This document shows positions 51,362-60,152 of a stretch of 64,000 nucleotides of DNA, one piece after another. Position numbers and translations under genes: made by a program. The notes under the pieces were generated by a model. The model saw only the letters and a list, made by a program, of their open reading frames with translations. It was not told where the DNA came from and searched no databases. This DNA is from Maritalea porphyrae (lineage in GTDB: Bacteria > Pseudomonadota > Alphaproteobacteria > Rhizobiales > Devosiaceae): the NCBI RefSeq assembly GCF_027213965.1, contig NZ_JAPWGX010000003.1, forward strand, positions 248,001 through 312,000. The letters run 5' to 3'. Positions within the stretch are counted from its first letter, which is position 1; every line of letters starts with the position of its first letter.

Positions 51362-52242
51362 ATCATTTCTCCTTGGTGGGCCGTGTCGCGTTGCATTAGG
51401 GCGACGAATAAATCGGAAACAGATGGGATGCTAACATCACCCAGCGTGCTCAGTTTTTCATGGTCAACACCATCGAAAATCATGATGTTTTGACCAAATT
51501 TGCTTTCTTCAAAAATGGGTCGCAGTGCTTTTGCAGCGTCAATGCCATTTGGTGCAACAACCAGTTGCACGAAACGTTCGCCGACCTCTTCCATCGGGCT
51601 GTCCAGCACCAGATGGCCGTCGCGGATAAACATCAAATCTGTCAACATAAACTCAATTTCGTCCACTTGGTGAGTGGTGATCAAGAGAGTTCGCTCTTCG
51701 TTCATGTAGTCTTCCAGCAAGCGTTTGTAGAAGCGTTTGCGGTAAGTGATGTCCAATCCGAGCGTTGGTTCGTCTAAGACTAGAAGCCGAGCATTGATCG
51801 CCATGACGACAGCAAGGTGCAGCTGAGCGACCATACCTTTTGATAGATTTTTAATCTTTGCATCAGCGCGGATGTCTGTTCCGTGAAGAAATCCATTTGC
51901 CTTCTCCCTTGAAAAATTTGGGTGAATCTCATCGAGAAGATCGAAGAGCTCGCGAACACGCATGAAGCGGGGCAGGCTGGCAACATCTGAAATGAAGGCA
52001 ACTTCATTCATAAGTGCGGCTCGCTCTGCATATGGGTCTTTGCCTAGAACGGAAATTTCGCCGTCACAATCGGTCAGCCCTAAAAGCGCGTTCAATGTGG
52101 TTGTCTTGCCCGCGCCGTTGTGGCCAATTAGCCCAACAATGCGACCTGGTTGAATTTGGAAATCCAGACCGTGCAGAATTTCCTTTTTGCCAAACCCTTT
52201 GCGTATAGCTGTGGCTTTAACGAGGGGAGTTGGGTTGGTCAT
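51358..52242 (-). CDS. ABC transporter ATPase
   Basis: ATP-binding subunit of 294 residues. Walker A is GHNGAGKTT, the signature is NLSKGMVAQLHLAVVM (LSKGM in place of LSGGQ) and Walker B is LLVLDEPTLGLD. The His switch lies in TLLITTHQVDEIEF. LSKGM is common in exporters of this type. It is coupled on both sides: TAATG with gntR and ATGA with the permease. Confidence 0.93.
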   Translation of the reverse strand: MTNPTPLVKATAIRKGFGKKEILHGLDFQIQPGRIVGLIGHNGAGKTTTLNALLGLTDCDGEISVLGKDPYAERAALMNEVAFISDVASLPRFMRVRELFDLLDEIHPNFSREKANGFLHGTDIRADAKIKNLSKGMVAQLHLAVVMAINARLLVLDEPTLGLDITYRKRFYKRLLEDYMNEERTLLITTHQVDEIEFMLTDLMFIRDGHLVLDSPMEEVGERFVQLVVAPNGIDAAKALRPIFEESKFGQNIMIFDGVDHEKLSTLGDVSIPSVSDLFVALMQRDTAHQGEMI

Positions 52243-52595
52243 TATTTGCCCTCTTCTTTCAATAACTCGTTTAGGTTGAGGTCTAGTGCCTCAATTTGGG
52301 TGCGAATACGTGGCCATTCTTCGGTTAAGAACTTTTCGCGTTCGTGGTTCAACAAAATTTTGTGCGCGCCTTCCGCAACGAACATGCCAAGCCCTCTTCT
52401 TTTTTCTACAACCCCCAATTCAACCAAAGACTGGTATGCTTTGGTGACAGTTAGTGGGTTCACCGACAGGTCTGTTGCGATCTGACGGACAGAAGGAAGG
52501 GCTTCGCCCTCATTTGTCGTCTTGTTCAGAATAAGGGCCATAATGCGTGTCCTTATCTGTACAAAAATCGGCTGTGTTTCATTCCATTGGTTCAT
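52242..52595 (-). CDS. GntR-family regulator, YtrA subfamily
   Basis: Short GntR regulator of 117 residues. The winged helix is PSVRQIATDLSVNPLTVTKA with LVELGVVEKRRGLGMFVAEG. It has only a short C-terminal dimerisation tail, which defines the YtrA subfamily. Such proteins repress their own operon, here gntR-ATPase-permease. The operator is likely the inverted repeat just upstream. Confidence 0.9.
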   Translation of the reverse strand: MNQWNETQPIFVQIRTRIMALILNKTTNEGEALPSVRQIATDLSVNPLTVTKAYQSLVELGVVEKRRGLGMFVAEGAHKILLNHEREKFLTEEWPRIRTQIEALDLNLNELLKEEGK

Positions 52596-52608
52596 GTGTC
52601 TCACTCAT

Positions 52609-52637
52609 TTAGTGTGCTAGAGTAGTAACACACCAAA
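52609..52637 (-). promoter_or_regulatory. Inverted repeat operator of the gntR-ABC operon
   Basis: TTAGTGTGCTA (52609-52619) and TAGTAACACACCAA give an imperfect repeat TTRGTGTGYTA with a 7-bp spacer. It lies 14 bp before the gntR ATG, where a YtrA-type repressor would bind. Confidence 0.65.
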
Positions 52638-52814
52638 TCAGGATTGCAACAACAAATTTCAATAGGCGGGCAGTTTTTTGTTTTTGATGTGAGTATTTGC
52701 GACAGAAAACTGTCCTTACTTGCTCGAAAACTATTGAAAATCGTTGACTTTAGGTCCCTAGGGCGGTACATCCGCGCCACTTGCTGAATCTATTGGTTTG
52801 GTCAAGGGCACCCG

Positions 52815-52887
52815 AGACTGTCGGTTTTCATGTTGGTCAAAGCAATTTGACCCGCCGGGAACGGTTGATGTGTTTTTCGCACAGTCT
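52815..52887 (+). ncRNA. Structured leader of rpsD (candidate three-way junction)
   Basis: An outer 7-bp stem, AGACTGT (52815-52821) with ACAGTCT (52881-52887), encloses two hairpins. The first is GGTCAAA-GCAA-TTTGACC (52835-52852), a perfect 7-bp stem with a GNRA tetraloop. The second is GCCG-GGAA-CGGT (52854-52865), again with a GNRA loop. A possible promoter, TTGACT at 52744 with a poor -10 17 bp later, would place this in the rpsD leader. The rest of the 361-bp gap holds the gntR operator and an AGGAGG-like site near 52922. Confidence 0.5.
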
Positions 52888-52965
52888 GTCAGGTTTGTTG
52901 AATCAAGAGTTTAACAAATCAAAGGAGGGCGCTGTCTTTAAAGAGAAAAATATAAAGGACAAGCG

Positions 52966-53583
52966 ATGACAAAACGCCATTCGCAGAAATATAAAATTGA
53001 CCGTCGCCTCGGCGAAAACATTTGGGGTCGTCCAAAGAGCCCAGTAAACCGTCGTGAATATGGCCCAGGTCAGCACGGTCAACGCCGTAAAGGCAAATTG
53101 TCAGATTTCGGTCTGCAGTTGCGTGCTAAGCAAAAGCTTAAAGGCTATTACGGCAATATGACTGAGAAGTCATTCAAACGCGTATACGGTGAAGCAACAC
53201 GTCAACGTGGCGATACCGGCGAATTGTTGGTGGGTCTATTGGAGCGTCGTTTGGATGCTGTAGTATACCGCGCTAAATTCGTTACAACTGTGTTTGCTGC
53301 TCGTCAGTTCGTAAACCACGGCCACGTGCTTGTTAACGGCAAACGTGTCAACATTCCTTCATACCGTTTGAAGGTTGGTGATGTTGTTGAGGTTCGTGAG
53401 AAGTCAAAGCAGCTCGCATTTGTGTTGGAAGCAACACAATTGGCTGAGCGCGATGTGCCTGATTACTTGGACTACAGCCACGAGAAGCTGACTGTTTCAA
53501 TGACACGTGTTCCAACTTTGTCGGATATTCCATATCCGGTTCAAATGGAACCAAACCTAGTTGTGGAATTCTACTCTCGTTAA
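52966..53583 (+). CDS. rpsD: 30S ribosomal protein S4
   Basis: Primary 16S rRNA-binding protein of the small subunit. The 205 residues start [20 protein letters not shown], typical for alphaproteobacteria, and carry the S4 domain at about residues 95-160 ([20 protein letters not shown] with [16 protein letters not shown]). It stands alone, not in the alpha operon with rpoA. The 361-bp leader is unusually long and structured, so translation control by S4 is possible by inference. Confidence 0.97.
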   Translation: MTKRHSQKYKIDRRLGENIWGRPKSPVNRREYGPGQHGQRRKGKLSDFGLQLRAKQKLKGYYGNMTEKSFKRVYGEATRQRGDTGELLVGLLERRLDAVVYRAKFVTTVFAARQFVNHGHVLVNGKRVNIPSYRLKVGDVVEVREKSKQLAFVLEATQLAERDVPDYLDYSHEKLTVSMTRVPTLSDIPYPVQMEPNLVVEFYSR

Positions 53584-53610
53584 TCGAGACGACCACAGCA
53601 CCAAGAATTC

Positions 53611-53639
53611 AAGGCCGCCCTTTGGGGCGGCCTTTTTTT
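53611..53639 (+). terminator. Terminator of rpsD
   Basis: AAGGCCGCC and GGCGGCCTT form a 9-bp stem with a short loop, followed by a run of T. It lies about 28 bp after the rpsD stop. Confidence 0.92.
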
Positions 53640-53659
53640 GTTGCCCTATTGGCCAGCAA

Positions 53660-54856
53660 CTAGACTGGCATGGCTTTTTCGAATTTGCGCAAGCGTTGAT
53701 AGACAGACATCAAGCGGATGATTTGAGTCCAAGAGTTGGCCAAGTATCTAAATGAATCTTCAACCTTGCTGAATGCATTGAACACTTGTTGAAGCAGGCC
53801 AAATGTAATGGCGCCGCTTACAATTGACGGGCCCAAGGCAATCAAAGGAATGAAGAGTGAACCTTGCAAGTACACGTACCTTGCTACGTTGAAGTACATG
53901 TAGTGAAAATAAAGGCGGAAATAGTTTTTGCGAACTTCGCCAAAAAGGTTGGTAATTTCAAGAGGTTGTGCGCGAGCAGGGTCGTCCTCTCCATATACCA
54001 GTTCTTTGCGGTAAGCGGCCTCAACTTTTTGGTTGTTAAACTCAAGACCGGGCAATCGAATGCCCACAATTGCTAAAAGCACTGTACCAAATGCTGCTGA
54101 AACCAAAGCGACCCAAACAAGGGATGCGCTCACCTCACCGATAAGGGGCAGTTCAGTCACTTGCTGGGATAATGTCCATAAGATTGGCAAGAAAACAGCA
54201 AGAGTCATTAGCGATCCGACCAAATCGGCACCAAGATCTTCAACGCTTGTGGCGAAACGCATCGTGTCTTCTTGAATTCGTTGAGATGCCCCTTCCACTT
54301 CGCGCACACTCTGCCAGTGGTCCATGTAGTAGAAATTCATAGCAGTGCGCCAACGAAAAATGTAGTGCCCCGTGTAGAAGGCAACCAAAACCGCAACAGC
54401 GATATTGGGTAGCAGGATCAAAACTACGGGGACAAGATCGCCATAGAATTTTTCGATTGAGACAGAGCCCGGTTCAGAAAGTGCTTGTTGGATTTGGTTG
54501 TAAAAGCTGCCGTACCAATCATTCAAATAAGCACCAACTTGAACTTGAGCATAAATGATAATGAAAATAGATGCCGATCCGACCACGGACCACCAATACC
54601 ACTTGTTGCGCCCAATAAAGAACCAAGGGATGCAAAAACCGTAGGTTGCCATCAGTATGTATTGATAGAGCCATACTTTCTGGTTGTCTAAAAATGGAGC
54701 AGGATCGTCGCCCGGGTTTGGTGTGAGCACGGGGTCAAGGCTTAGAACACCCTGAAGTTGACTGCCGAAAGTGAACCATAATGTTACACAAATGGTGGTC
54801 CAAATCACGGCCGCGCCAAAAAAGACCTTTGGCATTGGAAAAAACGATCGAAACAC
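53660..54856 (-). CDS. bacA: SbmA/BacA-family peptide transporter
   Basis: Inner-membrane protein importing peptide antibiotics. BacA in rhizobia and Brucella is needed for chronic host infection and very-long-chain fatty acid lipid A. The 398 residues include GRNKWYWWSVVGSASIFIII, VGAYLNDWYGSFYNQIQQAL, and RWRTAMNFYYMDHWQSVREV with EGASQRIQEDTMRFA, which are all family marks. The GTG start at 54856 follows GGGAGG with 6 nt spacing and is preferred over the ATG seven codons later. No ATPase domain is present, as expected. Confidence 0.93.
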   Translation of the reverse strand: MFRSFFPMPKVFFGAAVIWTTICVTLWFTFGSQLQGVLSLDPVLTPNPGDDPAPFLDNQKVWLYQYILMATYGFCIPWFFIGRNKWYWWSVVGSASIFIIIYAQVQVGAYLNDWYGSFYNQIQQALSEPGSVSIEKFYGDLVPVVLILLPNIAVAVLVAFYTGHYIFRWRTAMNFYYMDHWQSVREVEGASQRIQEDTMRFATSVEDLGADLVGSLMTLAVFLPILWTLSQQVTELPLIGEVSASLVWVALVSAAFGTVLLAIVGIRLPGLEFNNQKVEAAYRKELVYGEDDPARAQPLEITNLFGEVRKNYFRLYFHYMYFNVARYVYLQGSLFIPLIALGPSIVSGAITFGLLQQVFNAFSKVEDSFRYLANSWTQIIRLMSVYQRLRKFEKAMPV

Positions 54857-55132
54857 AAGATACCTCCCTCAAGATATGTTCCCTGAGTGGCATCCTTCCT
54901 ACATATTCAACTACACGCAAGCAAATATGTGAATCCATTAATATGTTAAGGGAAATACTGGGCTTTTTTTGTAACTAAATGGGCAGTTTGCTCAAAAGTG
55001 AGGTATTTGTTTCCAGTTTTTTCACTCTATTTGCATAAGACTTTTGTTATTAACCGTATTGTAGCGACGCCTATGCGCATACTGGAGGGCAACAATGGGA
55101 ACTAGTCCCATTGATCGTGGTAGGGATTATTG

Positions 55133-55510
55133 ATGCGAATTGGATTTGACGATCTTATGGACCGGATACCTGGTCCCCCGACGAAAAAGTGGCCCGACGG
55201 TGTTTGGTTCGCTCGGGCATTCGCGAGCGATACGCTATCAGTCCAGCTTTATACACCAAAAAGCGGGATGTATCCCGTGCCACCGGGCGTTCACATCATT
55301 TATATCGTTATGCGAGGCCGTTCTCACCTAAAAGTGGGCAACAACAAACACGATATGCAACCCGGAGACGTTGTGCCAATTGGTGTTGATGTGGTGCACG
55401 AATTTGAGAATTTTACGCGCGACTTCGCAACATATGTGATTTTTTGGCGTTCGCTAGAAGACCTGCGCAATATGAAGCTTAAAGAACAACAACAGCGAAA
55501 CGTTGCCTAG
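55133..55510 (+). CDS. Single-domain cupin protein
   Basis: Small beta-barrel protein of 125 residues. The cupin motif 1 is shortened (PPGVHIIYIVMRGRSHLKVG), and motif 2 is MQPGDVVPIGVDVVHEFENF with the conserved P-G-D and H. Motif 1 has only one His, so metal binding is uncertain. The function is unknown. The ATG at 55133 follows AGGGATTATTG. It lies 75 bp before ttcA, and the 276-bp gap to bacA on the left holds no other gene. Confidence 0.7.
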   Translation: MRIGFDDLMDRIPGPPTKKWPDGVWFARAFASDTLSVQLYTPKSGMYPVPPGVHIIYIVMRGRSHLKVGNNKHDMQPGDVVPIGVDVVHEFENFTRDFATYVIFWRSLEDLRNMKLKEQQQRNVA

Positions 55511-55585
55511 CAGGCGCCAACTAGCGCTTTCCAAACCCCATCAAACACAGTATCGCTGCACCCAACACTAGATTGGGCGAGAAAC

Positions 55586-56428
55586 GTGTCAGACATTCAA
55601 TCCACAACGAACAGCGAAACGAGCCAATTGTTTGCCACCATGCCGACCGGCGTGGAGTTCAAAAAATTGCGAAAACGGCTTTTGCGTCAAACAAGTGAAG
55701 CCTTGGGCCGGTTTGGAATGGTGCAACCAGGCGCGCGCTGGTTGGTCGCACTGTCAGGCGGCAAGGACTCCTATGGTTTGCTGGCGATTTTGCTGGATTT
55801 GAAGGCGCGGGATCAATTGCCTGTTGAGTTGATTGCCTGCAATCTGGATCAAGGACAGCCTGGTTTCCCAAAGGATGTGCTGCCCACCTATCTCAAGTCA
55901 CTTGGTGTTCAACACCACATTGAATATCGAGATACATATTCGATCGTAAAAGAAAAAGTGCCTGAAGGTGCGACCTACTGCGGGCTCTGTTCTCGATTGC
56001 GTCGTGCAAATCTTTATCGCATTGCGCGCGAGAAGGGATGCACGTCGGTTGTATTGGGACATCACCGAGACGATATTCTTGAGACGTTTTTGATGAACAT
56101 GTTCCATGGCGGTCGATTGGCGGCAATGCCACCAAAGCTTTTGAATGACGAGGGTGATTTGACCCTGCTACGGCCACTGAGCTTTTGCGCGGAAGAAGAC
56201 TTGCAAAGGTTTTCGGATGCGATGCAGTTTCCGATTATTCCATGCAATCTGTGTGGGTCACAAGATGGCTTGCAACGGGTGATGATGAAGAAGATGTTGG
56301 CGGATATGGAAAAGGCAGACCCTGGTCGCAAAGAGCGGATGATGTCAGCGATTGCTAACATCAATCCGTCTCATATGCTTGATCACAATCTCTTCAATTT
56401 CGCGAGCTTGCAGCCTGCAGATCAATAG
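55586..56428 (+). CDS. ttcA: tRNA 2-thiocytidine synthetase TtcA
   Basis: Iron-sulfur ATP pyrophosphatase that thiolates C32 of tRNAs. The PP-loop is [15 protein letters not shown]. The cluster Cys motif is [14 protein letters not shown], and a further Cys pair lies in [14 protein letters not shown]. The start is GTG at 55586. The 280 residues are of normal length. Its stop lies next to that of the convergent MFS gene. With trmJ in the same window, two enzymes acting on tRNA position 32 occur 5 kb apart. Confidence 0.94.
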   Translation: MSDIQSTTNSETSQLFATMPTGVEFKKLRKRLLRQTSEALGRFGMVQPGARWLVALSGGKDSYGLLAILLDLKARDQLPVELIACNLDQGQPGFPKDVLPTYLKSLGVQHHIEYRDTYSIVKEKVPEGATYCGLCSRLRRANLYRIAREKGCTSVVLGHHRDDILETFLMNMFHGGRLAAMPPKLLNDEGDLTLLRPLSFCAEEDLQRFSDAMQFPIIPCNLCGSQDGLQRVMMKKMLADMEKADPGRKERMMSAIANINPSHMLDHNLFNFASLQPADQ

Positions 56429-57655
56429 TTACTGAGCAGGTGCGGCTGCGCGAAATCGATCGGAGCGTTTTTCGCTAATTGGAATGTGCAATGCAGTTGC
56501 TGCCAGCCCAAGCAGAATGCCCAAGTACCAAACAAGGTCATATGATCCAGTGCGATCAAACACAACACCACCGAGCCATACGCCAAAAAATGAACCCACT
56601 TGGTGGGACAAGAAGGCAAATCCGTAAAACATACCCATGTATTTGGGACCAAAAAATCCAGAAACCAATGCTGCGGTTGGCGGTACTGTTGCAAGCCACA
56701 AAAGGCCAGTAAATGCAGCGAACAAGTAAGTCGATACTTCGCTTACTGGGATCAGCAGAAACAGCCCGGTGACAACGACGCGTGACAAATAGATTGAAGC
56801 GAGCAACAATTGCTTTGGAACTTTGCCACCCAAATAACCTGCTGCAAGTGAGCCAACGATATTGAACAGCCCAATCAATGCAAGTGCCCAGCTGCCTACA
56901 TCTGGTGAAAGTCCACATTGAACCAAATATGCTGGCATATGCACGGTAACGAAGGCCAAATGGAAACCGCAAACGAAGAAACCTGCAACCAAAAGATTAT
57001 ACGAACGGTGTTTGAAAGCGCGGCTTAGGGTTTCAAGTACGGGCAGATCTTCTGTGTCTTCTGCAGTGTGATTAGTTTTGCCTTTGAGCGCATAGGATAA
57101 AGGTAAGATCAACAGAAGGGCTGCAGCGAAATAAACCAAGGTCGTTTGCCAGCCGAATGAATTGATAAATTGTTGGCCAATGGGCGCAAATACAAATTGC
57201 CCGGCAGATGAAGCAGCGGTTGCAATGCCAAATACAAAACTACGTTTCTCTGCTGGAACGGCACGACCAAAGGCCGCCATAACCACAGCAAACGACGCAG
57301 TTCCAATGCCGATGCCCGCAAGAACACCACCACCAAGATAAAGACTTGCCTCGGTGCCCCCTGTTGCCATGAGCAATAGACCCGCCGCATAAATGATTGC
57401 ACCAACTGAAAGGGTTTTTGCGGTGCCGTAGCGATCTGCCATACCGCCAGCGATAGGCTGCATTAGCCCCCAAACTAGGTTTTGGACTGCCAGTGCGAGG
57501 CCATAAACCTCGCGGCCCCAGCCAAATTCTGCGGTGACCGGCAACGTGAACAGGCCAAACGTCGAGCGTACGCCAAACGACGTCATAGCTATAATGCAGC
57601 CGGCAATGATTAGAATTGGCAGCGCCGCAGCGGTCGCTGATTTTGCATTGGTCAT
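56429..57655 (-). CDS. MFS transporter (monocarboxylate/oxalate-formate-like)
   Basis: Twelve-helix major facilitator of 408 residues. The loop 2-3 motif is GGMADRYGTAK. The first helix is LIIAGCIIAMTSFGVRSTFG. The general look (FGWGREVYGLALAVQNLVWG) is that of the YbfB/oxalate-formate antiporter group. The substrate is not known. It is convergent with ttcA, with adjacent stops. Confidence 0.85.
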   Translation of the reverse strand: MTNAKSATAAALPILIIAGCIIAMTSFGVRSTFGLFTLPVTAEFGWGREVYGLALAVQNLVWGLMQPIAGGMADRYGTAKTLSVGAIIYAAGLLLMATGGTEASLYLGGGVLAGIGIGTASFAVVMAAFGRAVPAEKRSFVFGIATAASSAGQFVFAPIGQQFINSFGWQTTLVYFAAALLLILPLSYALKGKTNHTAEDTEDLPVLETLSRAFKHRSYNLLVAGFFVCGFHLAFVTVHMPAYLVQCGLSPDVGSWALALIGLFNIVGSLAAGYLGGKVPKQLLLASIYLSRVVVTGLFLLIPVSEVSTYLFAAFTGLLWLATVPPTAALVSGFFGPKYMGMFYGFAFLSHQVGSFFGVWLGGVVFDRTGSYDLVWYLGILLGLAATALHIPISEKRSDRFRAAAPAQ

Positions 57656-57742
57656 TTTTTCGCCCTATCGAAGTTCACACCAGAGCTTGCGCCAATTGGA
57701 TGTGTTCAACAAATCAAATAATTGAATTGCCCTATCACCAAA

Positions 57743-58969
57743 TCATATGGGGTCGTTGTGGGCTTGGAATAAAGTGCCATTTTCGGCAATCAATACCAAA
57801 ACAACACTGATGGAACCAAATATCAAATAGCCGAGCGCGATTGGCAGTACTGTTCCATCGTAAGATTGGCCAACTAGCGTGCCCAATACAGCGCCACCTG
57901 CGGTTTGCATAAAGCCAAAAACTGAGGCCGCTGTGCCTGCGACACGGCCCAATGGTTCCATGGCCAATGAGTTGAAATTGGTGCCTGTGAGACCAAACAA
58001 AAACATAATGGGTGCTTGCAAGGCAATGAATAGCCAAAGGGGCAGTGCATCGAAATAGGCAAGGATTGACCAAACGGCACTTAAGGCTACAAAACCAAGC
58101 AGCGCGCTGTGTGACAGTAGTCGCATCCCAAATCGGCCAACATATCGCGAGTTGACAAACGAAGCGCTGGCCATCACCAGTGCGATAAATCCAAATGCCA
58201 CCGGGAAGAGCGCGCCTAAACCATAGAGTTCGCCGTAGATTTGTTGCGACGCTGCAAGGAACCCGAATAGTGCACCAATTTTTACCATGTTGGCGAGGCC
58301 ATACATGAGCGCTGAACGGTTGGTGAAGACAATTCGAAACCCATCAATGACAACATCGGGTCTATAGGGTCGACGATTTTCGGGTTTTAGCGTTTCTGGA
58401 AGACGGATCGTAACCCAAACCAATGCGATAAGTGCAATAACTGCCATTGCGATATAGATCCACTGCCAAGGGCCAATCAGAATAATCAATTGACCAAAGG
58501 CTGGAGCGAGAACAGGCATCACCATAAAGACCATCATGATCAATGACATGACTTCGGCCATTGCACGGCCCGCAAAACTGTCTCTTACCATTGAAAGCGC
58601 GACAACTCGGGTGGCTCCGGCACCGACGCCTTGGATTACCCGCATGGTGACCATGGCGGTGAAACTCTCGGTCATCGATCCCAAGAGCGCGGCAATGATG
58701 TATATTGTGACGCCAATGAAGAATGTTTTGCGCCGGCCAATCGCATCGCAAAGGGGCCCAAAAAACAATTGGCTGATGCCAAAACCTATCAAGAAACTGG
58801 TGATCACATATTGACGATGGTTTTCGCTCACGACCGCGATTGCATCACCAATGTCTGGCAGTGCGGGCAGCATGATATCGATGGCTAAAGCGTTCAGCGC
58901 CATCACAAGGGCGGCCAGCGCGATAAACTCATAACGATTATCAGTAATGTTCAGTTTTTCGATCTTCAT
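57743..58969 (-). CDS. Bcr/CflA-family drug efflux transporter 1
   Basis: MFS exporter of 408 residues. The ATG at 58969 follows TGGAGCTCGA; the frame is open further upstream but crosses the promoter region. Family motifs are LNALAIDIMLPALPDIGDAI in helix 1 and GPLCDAIGRRKTFFIG in loop 2-3, plus MRVIQGVGAGATRVVALSMV in helix 4. It is a paralog of the transporter at 60149-61363, and an AEC gene lies between the two. Confidence 0.9.
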   Translation of the reverse strand: MKIEKLNITDNRYEFIALAALVMALNALAIDIMLPALPDIGDAIAVVSENHRQYVITSFLIGFGISQLFFGPLCDAIGRRKTFFIGVTIYIIAALLGSMTESFTAMVTMRVIQGVGAGATRVVALSMVRDSFAGRAMAEVMSLIMMVFMVMPVLAPAFGQLIILIGPWQWIYIAMAVIALIALVWVTIRLPETLKPENRRPYRPDVVIDGFRIVFTNRSALMYGLANMVKIGALFGFLAASQQIYGELYGLGALFPVAFGFIALVMASASFVNSRYVGRFGMRLLSHSALLGFVALSAVWSILAYFDALPLWLFIALQAPIMFLFGLTGTNFNSLAMEPLGRVAGTAASVFGFMQTAGGAVLGTLVGQSYDGTVLPIALGYLIFGSISVVLVLIAENGTLFQAHNDPI

Positions 58970-59213
58970 TCGAGCTCCAGTGGACAAGCGATGCAGCCGC
59001 AATTTCTTGGGGTCGCTGGACCAAACTTTCGGGTCTTGTGGTGGGTGCTGGGCGTCGAAAAGGCGCGGCGAGCAACTTAGGTGTCTGTAAATAATGTCAG
59101 GTGAAAACTGACTTGGCAATAGGTTTGACCAATTTCGCCAATTGGTTTGACACATATGTGCGATGGGAGTAGCGGTTGGATGCCCACCAAAACCAAAACT
59201 CACCAGGATATGT

Positions 59214-60152
59214 ATGCTAGCCGCTTTTGAGAATATTTTGCCCGTCTTCGCAATCGTGATGCTCGGGTTTGGATTGCGAAAAAGCAATTTCGTGACGGCT
59301 GACAAATGGCAAATCGTGGATGAGCTTTGTTTTTGGGTGCTTTTCCCAGCTTTGCTCGTCAGCACATTGGTCAAAGCGGATTTTAGCCAGATTGAGCTAG
59401 GCGCTGTTACTGCGGTCATGTTGCTAATGGTGGTAATCACCACAGCGCTGGTATTGGCGATTTATCCAGTTTTACGCAGGGTTTGGAAAATTGGGAAACC
59501 GCAATATACCACTGTTTTTCAAACGGTTTCGCGCTATCACGGGTTTATTGCCCTCGCCATTGTTTTGGAATTGTTTGGTCCTGAAGGAAGCACAGCTATC
59601 GCGCTTTCTTTTGCGGTGATGGTGCCGCTAATTCAATTCGTCAACATTGTGGTGTTGGTCAGTTTCTCTGAAACGATCAAGTTTAGCTTTGCAAATGTTG
59701 CGTTGGGGGTGGTGAAAAATCCTATCTTTTTAGGCGCGATGCTGGGGCTTGTGCTTAATTTCGGCCATGTGCCCATTTGGAAGCCTGTGTTGACGTTCAT
59801 GGACTTGTTGGCCAGCGCTGCACTTGGGTTGAGCCTATTGGCGCTGGGGGCGGGGCTAAGCCTTAAGGCTGCGTTGAACCCTTCGCGAGAAATGTGGGTT
59901 GGCGTTTTGGGGCGTCTATTGATGATACCAACCCTAATGGGCGTTTTGTGCTGGATATTTGGTGTATCGGGAATGACAGCGCAAGTGTTGCTGATTTTCG
60001 CCGCCGTGCCAGCGGCCGCAAACGGATACGTGCTGGCCAAAAAGATGGGTGGTGATGCTGAACTCTATGCTTCGACGCTGACTGTGCAGACTGTGTTTTC
60101 TTTTATAACGGTGCCGATTGTGATTTGGGTCGGGGCAAACTTTTTTGCTTAA
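59214..60152 (+). CDS. AEC-family transporter
   Basis: Auxin efflux carrier-type permease of 312 residues with about ten helices in two halves. The ATG at 59214 follows AGGATATGT. The start ENILPVFAIVMLGFGLRKSN and the later MVPLIQFVNIVVLVSF and GYVLAKKMGGDAELYASTLT are typical. It may carry organic acids. Its last 4 bp overlap the convergent Bcr/CflA gene. Confidence 0.87.
   Translation: MLAAFENILPVFAIVMLGFGLRKSNFVTADKWQIVDELCFWVLFPALLVSTLVKADFSQIELGAVTAVMLLMVVITTALVLAIYPVLRRVWKIGKPQYTTVFQTVSRYHGFIALAIVLELFGPEGSTAIALSFAVMVPLIQFVNIVVLVSFSETIKFSFANVALGVVKNPIFLGAMLGLVLNFGHVPIWKPVLTFMDLLASAALGLSLLALGAGLSLKAALNPSREMWVGVLGRLLMIPTLMGVLCWIFGVSGMTAQVLLIFAAVPAAANGYVLAKKMGGDAELYASTLTVQTVFSFITVPIVIWVGANFFA

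Noticed and set aside
52781-52969. 62-codon open frame just upstream of rpsD
   Set aside because: It runs through the structured leader and ends in the rpsD start, with no family resemblance. The RNA fold explains the region better.
58970-59443. 158-codon N-terminal extension of Bcr/CflA transporter 1
   Set aside because: The family protein begins at the ATG at 58969, with a good ribosome site. The extension has no known counterpart and overlaps the start of the divergent AEC gene.
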